From: Gemmatimonadetes bacterium T265
GTDB taxonomy: Bacteria; Gemmatimonadota; Gemmatimonadetes; Gemmatimonadales; Gemmatimonadaceae
Assembly (NCBI GenBank): GCA_019973575.1
Contig: BPUI01000005.1
Span: 1 to 64,000 of the forward strand
Direction: 5' to 3'
DNA: 64,000 nt
The notes beneath the pieces were generated by a model. It searched no databases. It was not told the DNA's origin and worked only from the letters and a program-made list of their open reading frames with translations. Positions within the stretch are counted from its first letter, which is position 1; each line of letters begins with the position of its first letter. The translations under genes and the position numbers were made by a program. This document shows, piece by piece, positions 53,304-63,602 of the stretch.

Positions 53304-53693
53304 TCAGGCCGGCTCGACGACCAGCTTCCCCCGCATCATGCGCATGCCGCAGGTGAACGTGAACTCGCCGGCCGTGTCGGGTGTGAACTCCACGCGCGTG
53401 GTCTGATACGCGGGCAGCGCGCGCGAGATGCCGAAGTCGCCGAACACCACGGTGTCGCTGCAGGACGCCGTCTCGTCGCGGTAGAAGTCGAGCCGTACCG
53501 GACGCCCTTGCTGGACGACGATCACGTCGGGCGCGTAGCCTCCCTTGACCGTCACCTTCACTTCCTGCACGCCGCCCGCGGTCGGTGCCGCGCGCACGGC
53601 CTCGCGCTCGCCGAAGAAGTACCAGAGCACCAGCGCGATCAGCGCCACGCCGCCGCCGAGCACGCCCCACGCGGTCGCGTCCATGCGCGGCAT
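53304..53693 (-). CDS. Membrane-anchored cupredoxin-like copper protein
   Basis: 129 aa. One N-terminal helix ('WGVLGGGVALIALVLWYFFG') and a cupredoxin domain ('QEVKVTVKGGYAPDVIVVQQGRPVRLDFYRDETASCSDTVVFGDFGISRALPAYQTTRVEFTPDTAGEFTFTCGMRMMRGKLVV'). Potential ligands are C-S-D in the middle and C-G-M-R-M-M at the end; the classical His ligands are replaced by Cys/Met, a pattern seen in cupredoxins associated with CopA. Two bases separate it from copA, so it is probably a periplasmic copper acceptor for the pump. Confidence 0.85.
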   Translation of the reverse strand: MPRMDATAWGVLGGGVALIALVLWYFFGEREAVRAAPTAGGVQEVKVTVKGGYAPDVIVVQQGRPVRLDFYRDETASCSDTVVFGDFGISRALPAYQTTRVEFTPDTAGEFTFTCGMRMMRGKLVVEPA

Positions 53694-53695
53694 CG

Positions 53696-56419
<2,724 letters not shown>

Positions 56420-56479
56420 GCGGTCCTCCGAATCGTGAGCCCGCGCGCGACGCGCGCCCGGGCGTTCCGCCGAGCATGC

Positions 56480-56869
56480 CTACCGCATGTGGCGGTGCAT
56501 CAGGTCCGTGAGCTCGTCGTACATCGCGTCCGCGGCCTCCGGCGTTCCGCGGATGGCGGCCGTGGCGCAGTGCTTCAGGTGGTTGCGCATGAGCTCACGG
56601 GACACCGCGCGCAGCGCCGCCTGCACCGCGGAGATCTGGGTGAGCACGTCGGCGCAGTACCGGTCGGCCTCGACCATCTGTTGGACGCCGCGCACCTGCC
56701 CTTCGATGCGGCGCAGCCGCTGCTGATTCCGCGCCTTGGCCTCGGGGTCGACGGCCACGGCCGTACGCTCGGCCGCGTCCCCTTCGGCGTGCGCCGTCCC
56801 GCACCCGCACCCGACCGTGACGACCGGGAGCGTCGCCGCGGTCCCGCCGCCCGTCCGCCGCGAGGCCAC
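56480..56869 (-). CDS. csoR: CsoR-type copper-sensing repressor
   Basis: 129 aa. The four-helix DUF156 domain starts at about residue 45 ('NQQRLRRIEGQVRGVQQMVEADRYCADVLTQISAVQAALRAVSRELMRNHLKHC'). Copper ligands C72, H97 and C101 have exactly the C-x24-H-x3-C spacing of CsoR (36-61-65). An N-terminal extension of 40 residues contains an additional Cys-x-Cys (GCGCG) of unknown use. One base separates it from the CopZ gene upstream. It should repress the operon from the operator at 57142-57156 until Cu(I) binds. Confidence 0.92.
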   Translation of the reverse strand: MASRRTGGGTAATLPVVTVGCGCGTAHAEGDAAERTAVAVDPEAKARNQQRLRRIEGQVRGVQQMVEADRYCADVLTQISAVQAALRAVSRELMRNHLKHCATAAIRGTPEAADAMYDELTDLMHRHMR

Positions 56870-56870
56870 G

Positions 56871-57095
56871 TTAGGCCACCACGACCGGGACCGGCTGCGC
56901 CGCGTACCCCTCGTCCCGCACCGCCTCGGCGATCGCGTCCGCGCGGGTGCGCGCCGGGTCGTACGCGACGCGGGCCGCGCCGACCGCCACGTCCTGCACC
57001 TCGACCCCGTCGAGCGTGCCGAGCGCGCGCCGCACGCTCGCGACGCAGTGTCCGCAGCTCATCCCCTCGATCGCCAGTCGCAGCTGTTTCATCAT
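56871..57095 (-). CDS. copZ: Copper chaperone (HMA domain, CopZ-like)
   Basis: 74 aa. A single heavy-metal-associated domain: 'LRLAIEGMSCGHCVASVRRALGTLDGVEVQDVAVGAARVAYDP' with Cys14-x-x-Cys17. It delivers Cu(I) to CopA. First gene of copZ-csoR-copA-cupredoxin. 'ggaggagatg' upstream of the ATG is a strong ribosome site. Ends GCC-TAA-C. Confidence 0.92.
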   Translation of the reverse strand: MMKQLRLAIEGMSCGHCVASVRRALGTLDGVEVQDVAVGAARVAYDPARTRADAIAEAVRDEGYAAQPVPVVVA

Positions 57096-57135
57096 CTCCT
57101 CCGTTCCAAATGGACGTAGCTACCGCTCGCCGGTA

Positions 57136-57165
57136 GCGTATTACCCCGGGGGGGTATATGCAAGA
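57136..57165 (-). promoter_or_regulatory. CsoR operator/promoter of the copper operon
   Basis: TACCCCGGGGGGGTA (57142-57156) is a G/C-tract dyad bounded by TA, the hallmark of CsoR operators. The flanking 'tattaccccggggg' and 'ggggtatatgc' supply AT-rich hexamers that could serve as -10/-35 elements. It sits 47 bases upstream of the copZ start, as expected for autoregulation. Confidence 0.7.
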
Positions 57166-57469
57166 CGGGGCACGCGCGCCGATGCGCGGCTGAGTCGGGG
57201 TGCACGGACCCGCCCCGCGGCGCTACCCGGTTCGGGTACGCGCGGGGCGCGCGGCCGGCGGCGCGACAGCCATCGTGACCCGGCCCGTCGGCCGCGCCTG
57301 CGCCGTGTCGGTCACCAGGTCGCGTCCTGCGTCGCACGCAGGTCCACCGCGGTCGGCGTCGCGACGAGCACGGCCGTCGCCGCCAGGACCAGGAGCCCCA
57401 CGAACAGCTCCAGCGTCGCGGACCGCCGAAGCCGCGCGGCCCCCGTCCCGCCCGTCGTCGCATCGGCGA

Positions 57470-57585
57470 CGGACTCTGTTGGCGAATTCGCTCCTAGTGG
57501 GGCGAGGGGGGACCGAGCGCAGGGGGAGCGCGGGGTCGCTCCCGCACGGCCGGCACGCACCGGCGGAATTCGCCGACAGAGTCCG
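57470..57585. mobile_element. MITE-like inverted-repeat element, second copy
   Basis: Ends 'cggactctgttggcgaattc' (57470-57489) and 'gaattcgccgacagagtccg' (57566-57585) are inverted copies with one mismatch. They share 'tggcgaattc' with the ends of the 15592-15703 element. Total 116 bases, GC-rich non-coding interior, similar size. Same caveats: no cognate transposase is seen. Confidence 0.5.
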
Positions 57586-57710
57586 AGCGTTTCCGATAAG
57601 CTCGCCCTCGTAGGGCGCCATATTTCGCGACCAGTTCTGCGACGGACTGAGCCTCGGCGTGGTCCCAAGCTGCCGGCCCCCGGTTCAGGGCTACGCGTCA
57701 GAGGTCGATA

Positions 57711-57726
57711 CCTTGCAATTGCAAGG
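57711..57726. promoter_or_regulatory. Perfect 16-base palindrome upstream of the antitoxin
   Basis: CCTTGCAATTGCAAGG is an exact palindrome 37 bases upstream of the Xre-type antitoxin ATG. Type II antitoxins usually bind such palindromes to autoregulate, and the A/T centre is exceptional in this GC-rich window. Confidence 0.65.
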
Positions 57727-57762
57727 CGTCGGGCCTACGATGCAGCAGCGACGGAGGAGCGC

Positions 57763-58116
57763 ATGTCCCTGATTACAGCCGCCCAACTCGACCTCGACGC
57801 CCTGGACGCTGTCCGGGCAAAGCTGCAGCTCGACTGGGAGGACCTGGCGGCCACGGTCGGCGTGGACCAGTCCACGCTCTATCGCTGGCGGCAGCGCGAG
57901 TCGTCGCCACGGCCCGTCTACCGCAGCCGCCTGCAGCAGGTCGGCGAGCTGGTCGAGCTCCTCCCGCGAGTGTTCGCGGGCCCCGACCTCGCTCGGGAGT
58001 GGCTGCGGTCCGCGCGCCCGGAGAGCCTCGACGGCAAGACCCCGCTCGAGCTCATGCGGGGCGGTCGCATCGACCGCGTGCTCATGCTCGTGTACCTGCT
58101 CGCCCGGGGCGGCTGA
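57763..58116 (+). CDS. Xre/MbcA/ParS-type antitoxin
   Basis: 117 aa. An N-terminal helix-turn-helix ('LDLDALDAVRAKLQLDWEDLAATVGVDQSTLYRWRQRESSP') is followed by the toxin-binding DUF2384-like region ('ELVELLPRVFAGPDLAREWLRSARPESLDGKTPLELMRGGRIDRVLMLVYLLARGG'). These antitoxins neutralise RES-domain toxins. 'cggaggagcgc' is a strong ribosome site. The toxin gene follows after an unusually long gap of 183 bases. Confidence 0.85.
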   Translation: MSLITAAQLDLDALDAVRAKLQLDWEDLAATVGVDQSTLYRWRQRESSPRPVYRSRLQQVGELVELLPRVFAGPDLAREWLRSARPESLDGKTPLELMRGGRIDRVLMLVYLLARGG

Positions 58117-58299
58117 TCGGCGCGCCGGGCGGTGTCCGCGGGGCACGTCGGGGTGGCGTGTCGCAGGACCGCGCACCGGGGGCTGCGTGGACTGCGGCCC
58201 CGCGTCGTATCCGGGCTCTCCCCCCAACCGGTACACGCGCGCGGTACACGGGCGGGTGCGGGACTACACTTCGGACTCTGGGACTTCCGTTAGACAGCC

Positions 58300-58890
58300 G
58301 TGTTCGACGACGCGCAGGACAGCGGCCTCACGTTCGTGGGCGCTCCGCTCGAAATCACGCGGACGGCCGACCCGCGCTTCGTCGACCAGGCCCGCGCCGA
58401 CTTCGAGGGGTACGTGCACCGTACCCTGCAGGCGAGCATGGGCGTCGGCGGCCGGTACAACGCGCCGGGCACGTTCGGCGCGCTCTACTGCGCGAGCGAC
58501 GAGGCGACCGCGTGGGAGGAGGTAGCGGCGCGCTATCGCCGGGAAGGCATCCCCGGGCTGCCGCCCGCAATGGGCCTGCTGCGCATCCTTGTCACCGACG
58601 GGCGCTACGCCGACCTGACCGATCCCGACGTGGTCGGTGCGTGGGGGTTCGACGCGGCGGCCCTGCACGCCGACGCGCCCTCCGACGCGCAGCGCGCCGA
58701 GTGCCACCACGTGGGAGCCGCCGTGCGCGCGGTGGCGGACTTCCTCGCCGCGCCCTCGGCCCGCGCCGGCGGCCAGAACGTCCCGCTCTTCCCCGACCGT
58801 GAAGGCGGCGAGTTGCTGATGCGTCTCCAGCAGGCCCGGGCCGCCGCGCCACCGGCGCACCTCCAGCAGTTCACCCGCGAGGCGTGGTGA
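58300..58890 (+). CDS. RES-domain toxin (NAD-degrading type)
   Basis: 196 aa from GTG 58300. The RES signature residues appear in 'GGRYNAPGTFGALYCASDEATAWEEVAARY' (Arg, Glu) and further on around 'AECHHVGAAVRAVADFLAAPSARAGGQNVPLFPDREGG' (Ser). RES toxins (MbcT, ParT, Res) act on NAD+ or by ADP-ribosylation. The partner antitoxin is upstream. No strong Shine-Dalgarno was seen before the GTG, consistent with low toxin expression. 'TTAGAC' just before the start may belong to a private promoter. Confidence 0.82.
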   Translation: MFDDAQDSGLTFVGAPLEITRTADPRFVDQARADFEGYVHRTLQASMGVGGRYNAPGTFGALYCASDEATAWEEVAARYRREGIPGLPPAMGLLRILVTDGRYADLTDPDVVGAWGFDAAALHADAPSDAQRAECHHVGAAVRAVADFLAAPSARAGGQNVPLFPDREGGELLMRLQQARAAAPPAHLQQFTREAW

Positions 58891-59305
58891 GCCGACGGTG
58901 GCGCGCCGGGCTGCCGCCGCGGAGCGGGGGCCCTCGACTTCGGCGGCGAGGCGCGGCGTCGCCGCGGCCCGTGGCTCACGGCGCTCGCGCCACAGTGAGA
59001 CGATCGAAACCCGTACGTTCGCGAGATTACCCGGCTGGGGCTGCGTTAGGCACTGCGGCTGATTCTGAGAAGCGTTGCGCGACGCTCGCAAACGACCCAC
59101 AGCCAATTCTGTTCTGGGCAGCTCGTATCGCGTGCACGCCGGGCCGGATGTTGGCCAGCGAAGGCGATCACCTCGGTAACCGGGAGGTCCAGCCGAGTAC
59201 GTCAGCCATTGTCCGTCGACGACCGGTGAAGGAGTGCACGCGGGTACTCTGCTTGCGGATGCTGCGACCGTTGCGAATATTGCGAACAGCCGTCAGATTC
59301 GCACC
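58891..59305. other. Intergenic region with the second 80-base repeat
   Basis: 415 bases without a gene. It contains the dispersed repeat (59018-59097) and, shortly before the antitoxin start, 'ttgcgaatattgcgaa' (59269-59284), a pair of TTGCGAA direct repeats likely to be regulator sites. Confidence 0.5.
59018..59097 (+). repeat. 80-base dispersed repeat, copy 2
   Basis: Ungapped match to 15511-15590 (64 of 80 identical by hand). In this copy the following sequence ('cacagccaattctgttctggg') differs from the inverted-repeat element that follows copy 1, so the two repeats can occur separately. A GTTAGGC heptamer lies inside this copy (59045-59051); copy 1 has GTTAGAC. Confidence 0.7.
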
Positions 59306-59761
59306 ATGCCCGCAACTCTCGACATTCCTAGCGCTGAGGCAGTCCACGAGGCGAAGGCCGCCCTCCGCCAACTCGCGCCCCTCACCGGAGCAGGGCAGAC
59401 TGCATCCCACGTGCGCGTGCGCGCCGAGGGCGCCGCCCCGGAGCAGGCGGTCACCGTCCCGCGCCAGGCGTTCGAGCTGTTCCTCGAGGTGCTCGGTCAG
59501 ATGGCGAACGGCAACGCCGTCACCATCCTGCCCGTGCACGCTGAGCTTACGACCCAACAGGCGGCTGACCTGCTCAACGTGTCGCGGCCGTTCCTGATCG
59601 GGCTTCTGGAGGAGGGCGTCCTCCCGTTCCGCCGCGTGGGCACCCACCGCCGGGTGCTCGCCGCCGACGTGCTCGCCTACAAGCGGCGCGACGAGGCGGA
59701 ACGCCGCCAGGCACTCGACGAGCTGGCCGCGGAAGCGCAGCGGCACGGCCTCGGGTACTGA
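59306..59761 (+). CDS. Excisionase-like DNA-binding antitoxin
   Basis: 151 aa from ATG 59306. The C-terminal half has a MerR/Xis-type helix-turn-helix ('ELTTQQAADLLNVSRPFLIGLLEEGVLPFRRVGTHRRVLAADVLAYKRRDEAERRQALDELAAEAQRHGLGY'). The N-terminal half is helical with 'VTVPRQAFELFLEVLGQMANGNAVTILPVH'. Proteins of this build are regularly paired with a PIN-domain gene as here. It should repress its own promoter (TTGCGAA repeats upstream) and block the toxin. Confidence 0.8.
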   Translation: MPATLDIPSAEAVHEAKAALRQLAPLTGAGQTASHVRVRAEGAAPEQAVTVPRQAFELFLEVLGQMANGNAVTILPVHAELTTQQAADLLNVSRPFLIGLLEEGVLPFRRVGTHRRVLAADVLAYKRRDEAERRQALDELAAEAQRHGLGY

Positions 59762-59807
59762 CGTACCCGTCAGGGCACACACGCAGCACACCACGGCGCC
59801 GCGCACG

Positions 59808-60395
59808 ATGGCGTTCGTCGTCCTTTACGACGCGTGCGTGCTCTACCCGGCACAGGTCCGCGACCTCCTACTGCGGATCGCGACGACCGGCGTCGTCCGC
59901 GCCCGCTGGAGCGACGCGATCCTCGACGAGTGCTTCCGCAGCATCCTCGCGGACCGGCCCGACCTCGATCCCGAGAAGCTCACCCGCACGCGCGCCCTCA
60001 TAGTGCGGGCGGTCCCCGACTGTCTGGTGACGGGCTACGAGCACCTAATCGAAGGGCTTGACCTGCCGGACCCAGGCGACCGGCACGTGCTCGCGGCCGC
60101 GATCCGCGCTCACGCGCAGGCGCTCGTCACATTCAACCTCAAGCACTTCCCCGACCACGTGCTGGCCCGCTACGACATGGAGGCGAAGCATCCGGACGAG
60201 TTCGTCCTGAACTCGCTCGACCTCGCGCCTGGGGCCGTGGTCCAGTGCCTCACCGCGCAGGCCGCGGCGCTCCGGAACCCGCCCGTGTCCGTGGCGGAAC
60301 TGCTCGACATACTGCGGCGAGCGGGACTCATCCAATCGGTCGCGCGGCTCCGCGAACTCTCGGGGTCCGGCACATCCGGAGACCTGTTTTCGTGA
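59808..60395 (+). CDS. PIN-domain toxin (VapC-like ribonuclease)
   Basis: 195 aa. 'VVLYDACVLYPAQVRDLLLRIA' supplies the first acidic residue (D), 'WSDAILDECFRSIL' a second (E), and 'DPGDRHVLAAAIRAHAQALVTFNLKHFP' the D-x-D/H..N...F signature of PIN nucleases of the PIN_3 group. The C-terminal 60 residues extend beyond the domain. Toxin RNA cleavage is inferred. 47 bases after the antitoxin gene. Confidence 0.82.
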   Translation: MAFVVLYDACVLYPAQVRDLLLRIATTGVVRARWSDAILDECFRSILADRPDLDPEKLTRTRALIVRAVPDCLVTGYEHLIEGLDLPDPGDRHVLAAAIRAHAQALVTFNLKHFPDHVLARYDMEAKHPDEFVLNSLDLAPGAVVQCLTAQAAALRNPPVSVAELLDILRRAGLIQSVARLRELSGSGTSGDLFS

Positions 60396-60494
60396 CCCCC
60401 GCGCGGCGCCGGACAGTGCGCGGGCTGGCCTACGCGACGGCGCGCCGCAGCGGGATCCTACCTCGCCTGCCACTGCCGTCCGAGGCCTAACGCC

Positions 60495-60803
60495 ATGTTC
60501 GACGACGCCCTCCGCCAGCTCCGCGATGTGCAGCGCCGGGCCGAGCAGCTCAACGGCGAGCACCAGGTCACCCTCCCCGAGCTCTTTCCCGACGAGTTCA
60601 TGCTCCGCAACACCGAGTTCCCGTCGATCGGCGCCATGCTCGAGGCCAGTGGCTACAAGGTCGATTCGAGCGAGGACTTCGCCGCAATTCCGGAGGCGGA
60701 CTGGGACACGTTCATCGCGAGCCGGACGCGCTTCGCGTCGTGGGAGGAGATGAAGCGCACCGCGGCGACCGCGTGGACGCGGCAACGGCTGGGGTTCGAC
60801 TGA
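60495..60803 (+). CDS. Hypothetical protein, 102 aa
   Basis: Starts MFDDALRQLRDVQRRAEQLN, acidic and helix-rich in the first half ('HQVTLPELFPDEFMLRNTEFPSIGAMLEASGYKVDSSEDFAAIPEADWDTFIASRTRFASWEEM'). This is a pattern that recurs in small proteins next to PIN/HTH modules. No family name can be given. 3 bases separate it from the next gene, so they may form an operon. Confidence 0.6.
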   Translation: MFDDALRQLRDVQRRAEQLNGEHQVTLPELFPDEFMLRNTEFPSIGAMLEASGYKVDSSEDFAAIPEADWDTFIASRTRFASWEEMKRTAATAWTRQRLGFD

Positions 60804-60806
60804 CCG

Positions 60807-61317
60807 ATGAACCCCCACCAGCGGGCGCTTCGCGACTTCCAGGACTACGCCGACGACGTGTCGCGGGCGCGCCATCGCACCTTCCAAGACGCGATCCGGC
60901 GCTTCGCCGCAGCACTAGCGCCCTCGACGCCGCTCGGCGACGTAGCGGCCCGGCTCCCATCCGTGGACTTCGACGCTTGGTACCGGGCGCAGGAGACGAC
61001 GGTCGGGTCCATGGTCGGTAGCGGCGAGCTGACATGGCCGGACGACGGGGGCGAGCGACTCGCGACGCAGGTCGCGCTCATGCGGGGCCTCGCCGCCGGC
61101 CGGCCGGACATCCTCGAGTGCACGCACAATTTCATGTGGGCACGGAACGACTTCGACGACAACGTCGCCGAGTTCGTGCAGCAGGTGTTCCGGCCCTTCA
61201 CGCGCGACTTCCTGCGGTTCGCGCACGACACCCCGGCCTTCGCAGCGGGCCTGCGTGGCACCGCGGTGACATCTCCGGACGACGGAGCACCCGTGGCGGA
61301 CGAATTAACCCTGTTCA
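60807..61317 (+). pseudogene. Truncated unknown gene (5' part)
   Basis: The first 165 codons (MNPHQRALRDFQDYADDVSR...) look like a real helical protein ('ILECTHNFMWARNDFDDNVAEFVQQVFRPFTRDFLRFAHDTPAF'). Around 61300-61318 the sequence switches abruptly to the antiporter fragment in another frame. The open frame continues to 61736 only as Arg/Ala-rich translation of the antiporter sequence. I interpret this as a gene cut by a recombination junction. Family unknown. Confidence 0.55.
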
Positions 61318-61932
61318 GTGGTGGTCGCCGCGGTGTGCGCGCTGCTCGGCCGCACGCGCGAGCGCGTGCCGCGCGCGTGGATCCCGGTGCTCACCTGGGG
61401 CGGGCTGCGCGGCGGCCTGTCGATGGTGCTGGCCCTCACCCTGCCGGCCGACTTCCCGCAGCGCGGCCTGCTGGTCACGATGACCTTCGGCGTGGTGGTG
61501 CTCTCGATCCTCGGCCAGGGGCTCACGATCGGCCCGCTGCTACGGCGGCTGGGTGTAGTGGGGCATCACTCGCCACGGACGGACTACGCGCGCGCCCGCG
61601 CCGCGCTGGTGCTGGCCGAAAGCGCGCTCGGGGAGATCGAGCGGATGACGCGCTCGCGGCGGGTGCCGGCCGACGTCGCCGCCGACCTGCGGGCGACGTA
61701 CGAGGCCCGGGCGCACGCGGCCGAGTCCGCCGCTGACGCCCTGCGGCTCGAGCGCGGCGAGCTGCGCGAGGTTGAGGCGCAGCGCGCGGCGCGCCACCTG
61801 CTGCTGGTCGAGAAGGACCGCCTGATCGCCGCCCGGCGCACCGGCGAGGTGAGCGACGAGGTGTATCATGCGCTCGCCGCCGACGCGGATGCGCGCCTGG
61901 TAGCGCTCGACGCGGCGGGCGATGCTCCGTGA
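61318..61932 (+). pseudogene. CPA1 (NhaP-type) Na+/H+ antiporter, C-terminal fragment
   Basis: 204 codons. 'RAWIPVLTWGGLRGGLSMVLALTLPADFPQRGLLVTMTFGVVVLSILGQGLTIGPLLRRLG' is the end of the CPA1 membrane domain with its conserved GGLRG, followed by a cytosolic helical tail ('ALVLAESALGEIERMTRSRRVPADVAADLRATYEAR'). The preceding ten or so helices with the ion-binding Asp are missing, so it cannot function alone. GTG codons at 61318 could allow translation of a stub. Junction with the unknown gene upstream near 61300-61318. Confidence 0.75.
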
Positions 61933-62237
61933 TGCGCGCCGCCGTGCTCGTGCTCGCCGCGGCCGGTGCCGCGCGCGGCACGGCCGACACCGCCCGCTGC
62001 GCGCCACAGGTCGGCCGCGCGGCGCGCCGGCTGCTCAGCGACTCACTCGCCGCCACCCCCGGCCACCTACGCCGCTGGGCCGTCGCTCTCTCCGACGCGG
62101 CCGTCCGCCTCGCCCCGCGGTTAGCCGCGGCGCTGCTCACCTTCGTCGTGTGTTACGCCGGCGCCGTCGAGGCGCTCGACTCGCTCGGCCTCAACCTAGG
62201 CCGACGCGCCCGCGCCCGGCCCCGCCTTCCCCTATGA
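61932..62237 (+). CDS. Possible small exported/membrane protein
   Basis: 101 aa beginning MRAAVLVLAAAGAARGTADT, overlapping the antiporter stop (TGATG). It has an N-terminal signal-like segment and a C-terminal hydrophobic stretch ('LAPRLAAALLTFVVCYAGAVEALDSLGLNL'). No family recognised. It ends at a strong hairpin. It may itself be a remnant. Confidence 0.4.
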   Translation: MRAAVLVLAAAGAARGTADTARCAPQVGRAARRLLSDSLAATPGHLRRWAVALSDAAVRLAPRLAAALLTFVVCYAGAVEALDSLGLNLGRRARARPRLPL

Positions 62238-62261
62238 TCGCGCCGCTGCGGCGCGATCATA
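62233..62261 (+). terminator. 13-base perfect hairpin
   Basis: TATGATCGCGCCG (62233-62245), loop ctg, CGGCGCGATCATA (62249-62261). A strong stem-loop directly at the end of the small frame and before the DUF2254 remnant. No T-tract follows, so it is a candidate factor-assisted terminator or a regulatory hairpin. Confidence 0.5.
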
Positions 62262-62278
62262 ACAACGGTGAAGCGGGC

Positions 62279-63596
62279 ATGCTCAAGGTCGCCCTGGGTG
62301 CCCCGCGCCGCGCGCGGGGCACGCTCACCGCCGCGCTCTGGACGCTGCCGATCGCTGTCGTCGGCGTCGCGCGAGTGGTGCTGTTCGTAGACTTCACGCC
62401 GCGGCTGAGCGCCGACCTCCTCGCCCGCCACCGCGCGACCCCTCGGGGCCGGGGCGGACGACGCCCGCGGCATGCTCTCGACCATCGCAGGCTCGATGAT
62501 CACCGTGTCCGGCGTGACGTTCTCGATCACCATCGCCGCGGTCGCGCAGGCGTCGGCCCAGTACACGCCGCGCGTGCTGCGCACCTTCATGGGCGACCGG
62601 GCCAACCACGCGGTGCTCGGCGCCTACATCGGGATCTTCGCGTACTGCCTGATCGTGCTCCGCACCATCCGCGGCGGCTCGGAGGGCGTGTTCGTGCCGG
62701 CAGCGGCGGCGCTCGGCGGGTTCCTGTTCGCGCTCACCGGGGCGGGCGTGCTCGTGTACTTCATCGTGCACATCAGTGAGTCGCTGCAGACCGCGTCGAT
62801 CCTCGACCGCGTGCGTCGCGAGACCGACGCCGCCGTCGACCGCCTCGTCCCGGAACCGTTAGGCGCGGCCGAGGTCGGGGCGCTGGCCGGGGCCGCCTGG
62901 CGCCCCGTCGCAGGCGGGTGCCCCGGGTACGTGCAGGCCGTCGATGACGGGCGGCGGCTGGCCTTCGCGCGCGAGCGGGGCGCGGTCGTGCGCATGCTCG
63001 CCGGCGTGGGCGACTTCGCCGTCGCGGGCGCGCCGCTCGCGGCGGTGACGGGGCGGGACCGCGGGGGCGGGGGGCTGGAACAGCTAGACGAATTGGCCGA
63101 CTGCTACGCCGTGCGCCCGTACCGCGTGGTCGCGCAGGACGCCGCATTCGGCGCGCAGGACGCCGCATTCGGGGTGCAGCAGCTCGTCGACGTCGCGCTC
63201 AAGGCGCTCTCGCCCGGGGTGAACGACACCACGACGGCGGTGACGTGCGTGGACCACCTGACGGCCGTGCTCGCGCGCGTGGCCGCACGGCACATGCCCG
63301 ACCTCGTGTGAACCGAGGGCGCCGCGGTGCGGGTGCTCGCCCGCGGGCGGACGTTCGACCGGCGCGTAGGGCGGGCGCTCGACGACGTGCGGCACCACGC
63401 CGCGGACAACGGCACCGTGCTCGGTCGACTGCTGGACGCGCTCGAGACGGTGGGCGGCGCCGCGCACGACCCGGTCCGGAGCCGGGTGCTGGCCGAATAC
63501 GGCGAGCGTGTAGCGGAGGCGGCCGCGCGCGCGGTCGCGGCACCCGACGACCGCGCGGCGCTCGCCGGGCGCGCCGGCCGTCCCAACCGTGTCTAA
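62279..63596 (+). pseudogene. DUF2254 membrane protein gene, frameshifted and stop-interrupted
   Basis: The N-terminus (from ATG 62279, 'LTAALWTLPIAVVGVARVVLFVDF') is in one frame. The body ('GMLSTIAGSMITVSGVTFSITIAAVAQASAQYTPRVLRTFMGDRANHAVLGAYIGIFAYCLIVLRTIRGG') continues in another from about 62455, implying a one-base indel in the G-rich tract near 62437-62456. A TGA at 63309-63311 ('PDLV*') interrupts it, yet the same frame goes on to 63596 with the normal family end ('RTFDRRVGRALDDVRHHAADNGTVLGRLLDALETVG'). A 21-base tandem duplication (about 63132-63173, AQDAAFG twice) adds seven residues. Sequencing error cannot be excluded for the frameshift. Confidence 0.75.
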
Positions 63597-63602
63597 CGAC
63601 GC

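Larger units (their letters stand above)
57157..57762. other. Intergenic region with inverted-repeat element
   Basis: 600 bases without a supported gene. It contains the element at 57470-57585 and, next to the antitoxin gene, a 16-base palindrome (57711-57726). The remainder has only GC-driven frames. Confidence 0.5.

Noticed and set aside
52622-53356. A 244-codon plus-strand frame as an intact gene
   Set aside because: Only about 47 codons resemble ClC; the parts before and after are low-complexity, so I call a remnant instead.
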